From Candidatus Cohnella colombiensis (GTDB lineage Bacteria; Bacillota; Bacilli; Paenibacillales; Paenibacillaceae): a stretch of DNA of 64,000 nucleotides. Positions 59,083 to 64,000 of this stretch are shown piece by piece. The notes below the pieces were generated by a model. The model made no database searches, was not told where the DNA came from, and saw only the letters and a program-made list of their open reading frames with translations. The DNA is taken from contig CP119317.1 in the NCBI GenBank assembly GCA_029203125.1, positions 3,348,001-3,412,000 of the forward strand, given 5' to 3'. The translations under genes and the position numbers were made by a program. How positions within the stretch are numbered: the stretch's first letter is position 1; every line of letters begins with the position of its first letter.

Positions 59083-60492
59083 TTAAACCGATGCAGCGAG
59101 CTTCTTCGCCTTCTCGACGGCTTCCTCAATAACACCAACGTTGTGGAAGGCCGGTTCTGGAAGATCATCGTGCTTACCTTCGAGGATCTCCTTAAAGCTG
59201 CGAATCGTATCCTTGATCGGCGCGTACACGCCTGGAATTCCGTTAAATGCTTCAGCAACGTGGAGCGGTTGGGATAGGAACAATTGAATACGACGCGCAC
59301 GATGAACAACTAGTTTATCATCCTCGCCCAATTCATCCATACCCAGAATCGCAATAATATCTTGAAGCTCTTTATAACGTTGCAATAGACGCTTAACGCC
59401 TTGCGCAACATTATAGTGCTCATCACCAACGATTTCCGGTGCTAGAATACGGGAAGAGGACGCCAGCGGGTCAACCGCTGGGAAGATCCCCATCGCTGCA
59501 ATACCACGCTCAAGGTTCGTCGTTGCATCCAAGTGAGCGAACGCTGTTGCAGGAGCCGGATCCGTATAGTCATCGGCAGGAACGTAAATCGCTTGAATCG
59601 AAGTGATGGAACCTTTCTTCGTCGAAACGATACGCTCTTGCAATTGACCCATTTCCGTAGCAAGTGTTGGTTGGTAACCAACGGCAGAAGGCATACGGCC
59701 TAGAAGCGCGGATACCTCGGAACCTGCTTGCGTGAACCGGAAGATGTTATCAACGAACAGAAGTACGTCTTTGCCTTCTTCGTCACGGAAATATTCAGCC
59801 ATAGTAAGACCTGTAAGGGCAACGCGCATACGCGCTCCTGGAGGTTCATTCATTTGACCAAATACCATCGCAAGCTTAGCAATAACGCCGGACTCGCTCA
59901 TTTCGTGATAGAGGTCATTCCCTTCACGAGTACGCTCACCTACACCGGCGAATACGGAAATACCACCATGCGCGGAAGCGATGTTATGAATGAGCTCTTG
60001 CATAAGAACGGTTTTACCAACACCGGCACCACCGAACAGACCGATCTTACCCCCCTTAGTATAAGGAGCGAGTAAGTCAACAACTTTAATACCTGTTTCA
60101 AACATTTCTGTTTGGGTCGATAGATCTTCAAACGTAGGTGCTTGGCGGTGAATCGGACTCGACTTCGTGCGGTCTGGTTCACCCGCTCCATCGATTGGAT
60201 CACCAAGAACGTTAAATACGCGTCCAAGTGTTGCAGGTCCAACTGGAACTGTGATCGGTCCACCAAGATCGATCGCATCCATTCCACGTACGAGACCGTC
60301 CGTGGAGGACATTGCAACTGCGCGAACAAGATTGTCGCCCAAGTGCGTAGCAACTTCAACTGTCAGGCTAATTTTACGATCGCCTGCTAGGCCTTCTACT
60401 TTTACTGCATTAAGAATGTCCGGAAGATGACCATGATCGAATTCAATATCGACAACCGGCCCTGTAATCTGGACAATGCGCCCCTTGCTCAT
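59083..60492 (-). CDS. atpD: ATP synthase F1 beta subunit
   Basis: Catalytic subunit, 469 residues. P-loop GGAGVGKTVLMQEL, catalytic Glu in GVGERTREGNDLYHEM, and the DELSEEDK-like DELGEDDKLVVHRARRI near the C-terminus. The start ATG 60492 (MSKGRIVQITGPVVDIEF) is fixed by AGGAGGG; the frame runs open upstream to 60558 but into atpG. Confidence 0.98.
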   Translation of the reverse strand: MSKGRIVQITGPVVDIEFDHGHLPDILNAVKVEGLAGDRKISLTVEVATHLGDNLVRAVAMSSTDGLVRGMDAIDLGGPITVPVGPATLGRVFNVLGDPIDGAGEPDRTKSSPIHRQAPTFEDLSTQTEMFETGIKVVDLLAPYTKGGKIGLFGGAGVGKTVLMQELIHNIASAHGGISVFAGVGERTREGNDLYHEMSESGVIAKLAMVFGQMNEPPGARMRVALTGLTMAEYFRDEEGKDVLLFVDNIFRFTQAGSEVSALLGRMPSAVGYQPTLATEMGQLQERIVSTKKGSITSIQAIYVPADDYTDPAPATAFAHLDATTNLERGIAAMGIFPAVDPLASSSRILAPEIVGDEHYNVAQGVKRLLQRYKELQDIIAILGMDELGEDDKLVVHRARRIQLFLSQPLHVAEAFNGIPGVYAPIKDTIRSFKEILEGKHDDLPEPAFHNVGVIEEAVEKAKKLAASV

Positions 60493-60520
60493 TCGTTTCC
60501 CTCCTACTAAGTCAGAATCA

Positions 60521-61390
60521 TTACTGCTGTGCGTTCGCCCCACCAACGATTTCGGCAATTTCTTGTGTAATCGCAGCTTGACGTGCGCGGTTATAAGTTA
60601 ATGTCAATGCACTAATCATCTTCGTTGCGTTCTTCGTCGCGTTACCCATCGCAGTCATCCGTGATCCAAATTCACTCGCTTTGTTATCCAGCATTGCGCT
60701 GAATACGAGAGTCTCCGCATACTTAGGCAGAAGAACATTCAGGACCTCTTCAGCTGAAGGCTCATACTCATAGTCAGCCTTAGCGCCTTGAGTGCTACCT
60801 AGTTGAGATGCATCAAGCGGAAGCAGTTGCTTCAATGTAGGAACTTGCGTGATCGCATTGACGAATTGGTTGTATACGAGGAACAGTTCATCGAACGTGC
60901 CTTCCTCGAACCCTTTAATCGCAGCAGAGGCAATCGGTTGAATATCGTGGTATTTCGGAGAATCGGAAATACCCGTCAATACGTCAGCGATTGGATACGC
61001 TCTGCGTTCCAAATAATCGCGACCCTTACGTCCGATAACGTAGATGACGTACTCGTCCTTCGAGCTATGCTTCTCACTGATCGCTGTTGTCAGACGACGG
61101 AGTAAGTTCGTGTTCAAGCCGCCGGCAAGACCACGATCCGAAGTAATAACCAAATACGCTGATCGTTTGATTGGTCGCTTCTGCAGCATCGGGTGCTTCA
61201 CGCCACCACCGCCAGATGCGATGCTATTCACGACATCCTTCATCGTGTCTGCATAGGGTCTGGAGGATATTGCAGCGCTCTGAGCACGTCTTAGCCGTGA
61301 AGCGGCAACCATCTCCATCGCTTTGGTGATCTGCTTCGTACTTTGTTTACTCTTGATTTCGCGTTTAATTTCACGCATACCTTTAGCCAA
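60521..61390 (-). CDS. atpG: ATP synthase F1 gamma subunit
   Basis: Central rotor shaft, about 289 residues. MREIKREIKSKQSTKQITKA and MEMVAASRLRRAQ at the start and AMGNATKNATKMISALTLTYNRARQAAIT-type C-terminal helix (NATKMISALTLTYNRARQA) are the coiled-coil halves. The likely start is TTG 61390, giving MAKGMREIKR, with AAGGTGG 8 bases before it; a GTG at 61402 lies inside that SD. Confidence 0.96.
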   Translation of the reverse strand: MAKGMREIKREIKSKQSTKQITKAMEMVAASRLRRAQSAAISSRPYADTMKDVVNSIASGGGGVKHPMLQKRPIKRSAYLVITSDRGLAGGLNTNLLRRLTTAISEKHSSKDEYVIYVIGRKGRDYLERRAYPIADVLTGISDSPKYHDIQPIASAAIKGFEEGTFDELFLVYNQFVNAITQVPTLKQLLPLDASQLGSTQGAKADYEYEPSAEEVLNVLLPKYAETLVFSAMLDNKASEFGSRMTAMGNATKNATKMISALTLTYNRARQAAITQEIAEIVGGANAQQ

Positions 61391-61441
61391 ACCTATCACC
61401 ACCTTATTGCCGGGATTGACCAGTAGGCCAACCCCGACTCA

Positions 61442-62956
61442 TTAAGCTGTCGTTGCGAAGCCTTTTTTGAAGGTGTTGATTGCTTCAACCAATGCTTTAT
61501 CATTGTCAGCAGTCAGATCCTTCGTATCACGAATGGAAGCGAAGATTTCAGGACGATTCGCATCCAGATAAGACAAGAATTCAGACTCGAAGCGGCGTAC
61601 ATCTTCAACAGGAATACTATCTGTGAAGCCCTTAGTAACGATGTATAAGGATACGACTTGGCGCTCAACCGCCATCGGTTGGTTAACGCCTTGCTTCAAG
61701 ATTTCAAGCGTACGGATCCCGCGATCCAGACGCGACTTCGTTACTTTATCGAGGTCGGAACCGAATTGCGCGAACGCTGCAAGCTCGCGGTATTGTGCTA
61801 GGTCAGTCTTCAGCGTACCCGCAACCTTCTTCATCGCTTTGATCTGTGCAGAGCTACCTACACGGGATACAGAAATCCCGACGTTAACAGCCGGACGTTG
61901 ACCAGAGTAGAAGAGATCGGATTCAAGGAAGATTTGACCGTCAGTAATCGAGATAACGTTCGTCGGAATGTATGCCGATACGTCACCTGCTTGTGTCTCA
62001 ATGAACGGAAGCGCTGTTAGCGATCCGCCACCAAGCTCGTCGTTCAGCTTAGCTGCACGCTCAAGTAGACGGGAGTGCAAGTAGAATACGTCCCCTGGAT
62101 ATGCTTCGCGACCTGGTGGACGACGTAGCAAGAGGGACAACTCACGGTATGCAGCAGCTTGCTTCGTCAAGTCATCATAGATGATCAAGACGTGCTTGCC
62201 GTTGTACATGAAGTATTCGCCCATGGAGCAGCCTGTATATGGTGCCAAGTAGAGCAATGGAGCTGGTTCGGAAGCACTCGCCGTAACGACGATTGTGTAA
62301 TCCAATGCACCTTGCTTACGTAGTGATTCAACAACACCACGAACGGTTGATTGCTTTTGACCGATAGCAACATAGATACAGATTACTCCGTTACCCTTTT
62401 GGTTAACGATCGTATCGATTGCAATCGTTGTTTTACCTGTTTGGCGGTCACCGATAATAAGCTCACGTTGACCACGACCAATTGGAATCATCGCATCGAT
62501 CGCTTTGATCCCCGTTTGCATTGGCTCATGAACAGACTTACGAGCCATTACGCCTGGAGCTGGTGATTCGATCGGACGGAATTCTGTTGTTGCAATAGGT
62601 CCATTACCATCTACGGGTTGACCTAGCGCGTTGACCACACGACCAAGCAATGCTTCGCCGACTGGAACTTCCATGATCCGACCTGTTCTCTTAACTTGAT
62701 CGCCTTCACGAATGCCTTTGAAAGGACCCATGATTACGACACCGACATTGTCTTGCTCAAGGTTTAGCGCCATGCCCACGACGCCATTAGAAAACTCGAG
62801 CAATTCGCCGGCCATACAATTTTCCAAGCCGTGTACGCGGGCAATACCGTCACCAATCTGGATGACGGTTCCTACGTCAACGACTTGAATATCAGATTCA
62901 TATTGCTGGATCTGCTGTTTAATCAATGTGCTGATTTCTTCGGGCTTAATACTCAA
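61442..62956 (-). CDS. atpA: ATP synthase F1 alpha subunit
   Basis: Non-catalytic nucleotide-binding subunit, 504 residues. P-loop GDRQTGKTTIAIDT, and VGISVSRVGSSAQIKAMK carries the conserved alpha Ser-Arg region. The start is probably TTG 62956 (MSIKPEEISTLIKQQI) with AGGGGTGA upstream, in keeping with family N-termini; the earlier ATG at 62977 lacks that SD. Confidence 0.97.
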   Translation of the reverse strand: MSIKPEEISTLIKQQIQQYESDIQVVDVGTVIQIGDGIARVHGLENCMAGELLEFSNGVVGMALNLEQDNVGVVIMGPFKGIREGDQVKRTGRIMEVPVGEALLGRVVNALGQPVDGNGPIATTEFRPIESPAPGVMARKSVHEPMQTGIKAIDAMIPIGRGQRELIIGDRQTGKTTIAIDTIVNQKGNGVICIYVAIGQKQSTVRGVVESLRKQGALDYTIVVTASASEPAPLLYLAPYTGCSMGEYFMYNGKHVLIIYDDLTKQAAAYRELSLLLRRPPGREAYPGDVFYLHSRLLERAAKLNDELGGGSLTALPFIETQAGDVSAYIPTNVISITDGQIFLESDLFYSGQRPAVNVGISVSRVGSSAQIKAMKKVAGTLKTDLAQYRELAAFAQFGSDLDKVTKSRLDRGIRTLEILKQGVNQPMAVERQVVSLYIVTKGFTDSIPVEDVRRFESEFLSYLDANRPEIFASIRDTKDLTADNDKALVEAINTFKKGFATTA

Positions 62957-63016
62957 TTCGTTCACCCCTGTCTCCAATGCTTTACTGGATTTAGATCCTA
63001 GTGTACTGACCTACTA

Positions 63017-63565
63017 CTAATTAACTGCAGTTTGCAGTGCCTTGTCCAAACGTGCAAGCTTACCACGTAAGCTTCCGTCATACAGTGTATCGCCGATGCG
63101 AACGGTCAGACCACCGAGCATATCAGGATCGACCGTATTCGTCACACGAACGGTTTTACCAATCAAAGCCCCAAATTTCTCCGCTAGCTTTTGTTGCTCC
63201 GCATCCGATAATGGCTTAGAGGATGTCACATGTGCATCCGCACGGCCAAGCGCTTCACCTGCTACTTGCAAATAAGCCTCAAGCACAGCAGCAAGTTCAC
63301 CTTCACGCCCGCGTTCAATGAGTAATGCAATCGTATTGAGCACAATCGATGCACCTTTGCCATCAAATGCACTCTTCAAGGTTGCAACCTTAGTCTGTAA
63401 AGTGATGTTTGGCGCGCTTAGAAATGCACGTACTTGTGCATCGCTTGCAACCAAATTCACAATGATTCTGAATTGATCTTCGGTTTCCGACACAAGCCCC
63501 TGTTCCTGCGCAAGTTGAAAGAGTGCTTTCGCATAGCGCTTGGAAACTACTGTACCGCGGCTCAT
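63017..63565 (-). CDS. atpH: ATP synthase F1 delta subunit
   Basis: Stator subunit (OSCP-type), 182 residues. VVSKRYAKALFQLAQEQG, FLSAPNITLQTKVATLK and VDPDMLGGLTVRIGDTLYDG with SLRGKLARLDKAL are the typical landmarks. Its start overlaps the atpF stop by 4 bases. Confidence 0.96.
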   Translation of the reverse strand: MSRGTVVSKRYAKALFQLAQEQGLVSETEDQFRIIVNLVASDAQVRAFLSAPNITLQTKVATLKSAFDGKGASIVLNTIALLIERGREGELAAVLEAYLQVAGEALGRADAHVTSSKPLSDAEQQKLAEKFGALIGKTVRVTNTVDPDMLGGLTVRIGDTLYDGSLRGKLARLDKALQTAVN

Positions 63566-64000
63566 GATTTAGACCCTACATCATCAAGATATTTGTTAAC
63601 CAATTGTTGTTGCGTGGACTCGTCCACTTGCTTCTCGATAATCTTCGAAGCGATCAGAACAGACAAGCCGCTAACTTCAGCTTTAAGTGAAGCAACTGCT
63701 TTGTTCTTCTCAGTCTCGATATCGCGAACCGCCTCATCTTTCAGACGGCTAGATTCGTTACGTGCTGCAGCGACGATATCGTCCGCCTGCTTCACTCCCG
63801 TTAATTTAGCTTGCTCGATAATATCATGAGCTTCCTTGCGAGCAACTTGCAATGCTTGACGTTGCTCTTCCATTAAGCGTTCCGCGTCTGTGCGGTTTTG
63901 TTGCGCATTATCCATCTGTTCTTGCACGAGCTGACGACGTTTCTCCATGACACCGAACAATGGCTTGAACGCATAACGCGACAAGAGCCAGAACAGAATG
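63562..64000 (-). CDS. atpF: ATP synthase F0 subunit b, N-terminus beyond the window
   Basis: Peripheral stalk. The reading frame continues upstream of the TTG codon at 63984 to the window edge (ILFWLLSRYAFKPLFGVMEK), so the membrane helix starts outside. The visible ~145 residues are a long charged helix (RRQLVQEQMDNAQQNRTDAE) typical of b subunits. atpB and atpE should lie further right. Confidence 0.95.
   Translation of the reverse strand, partial: ILFWLLSRYAFKPLFGVMEKRRQLVQEQMDNAQQNRTDAERLMEEQRQALQVARKEAHDIIEQAKLTGVKQADDIVAAARNESSRLKDEAVRDIETEKNKAVASLKAEVSGLSVLIASKIIEKQVDESTQQQLVNKYLDDVGSKS

Overview
The window looks like a chromosomal segment of a spore-forming, S-layer-bearing Firmicute of the Paenibacillaceae (Paenibacillus/Cohnella-like). 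Evidence: the gene order atp - nuo - ywzB - murA - spoIID - spoIIQ - spoIIID - mbl - flhO/flhP - fabZ, which resembles the corresponding Bacillus subtilis region with a nuo operon inserted; SLH-domain surface proteins with a TagO/TagA/CsaB secondary cell-wall polymer pathway; strong AGGAGG-type ribosome sites; and frequent GTG/TTG starts. Every gene I accept lies on the minus strand, so transcription runs from position 64000 towards position 1. This matches a single leading-strand block.

Layout, from high to low coordinate (direction of transcription). (1) 58.6-64.0 kb: the ATP synthase F1/F0 genes atpF (cut by the window edge), H, A, G, D, C, closed by a strong terminator. (2) 57.7-58.6 kb: a long intergenic region with a cluster of DnaA boxes, a 14-bp tandem repeat and a 25-bp dispersed repeat. 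(3) 47.5-57.7 kb: an 11-subunit complex I operon nuoABCDHIJKLMN without the nuoEFG NADH module. (4) 46.4-47.5 kb: gene-free DNA with a GC-rich patch, a G-rich 9-bp/17-bp minisatellite and a family of short imperfect palindromes. (5) 33.5-46.4 kb: an SLH-anchored subtilase, ywzB, murA, sporulation genes spoIID, spoIIQ and spoIIID, an HD-GYP-like protein with an altered HD motif, mbl, the flagellar rod/hook-type genes flhO and flhP, an EpuA-type small membrane protein, a CDP-alcohol phosphatidyltransferase and fabZ. Good sigma-E and sigma-F promoter matches precede the sporulation genes. (6) 25.9-33.5 kb: phosphoglucomutase, a DUF5693-type membrane protein, csaB, tagA and tagO. Together the last three would build a pyruvylated GlcNAc/ManNAc cell-wall polymer that SLH domains bind. 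(7) 13.0-25.7 kb: a 1324-residue SLH protein, the S-layer protein gene with tandem promoters and tandem in-frame starts, an 825-residue secreted repeat protein, a Wzy/O-oligosaccharyltransferase-like membrane protein and a small anchored protein. (8) 0-12.9 kb: a surface-glycan operon with a WsfP-like initiating sugar-phosphate transferase, glycosyltransferases, an ABC exporter (Wzm/Wzt), a sulfotransferase-like protein, a methyltransferase, a WbsX-GT2 fusion, APS kinase, a rhamnosyltransferase-like GT2, and dTDP-rhamnose genes rmlA, rmlC and rmlB (cut at position 1). Much of 2.8-11.4 kb is clearly more AT-rich than the housekeeping part.

How the parts fit: genes at 25.9-31.8 kb make the cell-wall ligand, genes at 18.5-25.7 and 43.8-46.4 kb make SLH proteins that bind it, and genes at 0-15.8 kb look like the machine that builds, modifies, exports and attaches a rhamnose-containing glycan, probably to the S-layer protein. 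The presence of APS kinase beside a sulfotransferase-like gene suggests that this glycan may be sulfated. The observations most worth following are the DnaA-box cluster near atp/nuo, the tandem translation starts of the S-layer gene, the possible sulfated S-layer glycan with a shared beta-rich module on two modifying enzymes, and several undescribed intergenic repeat families.
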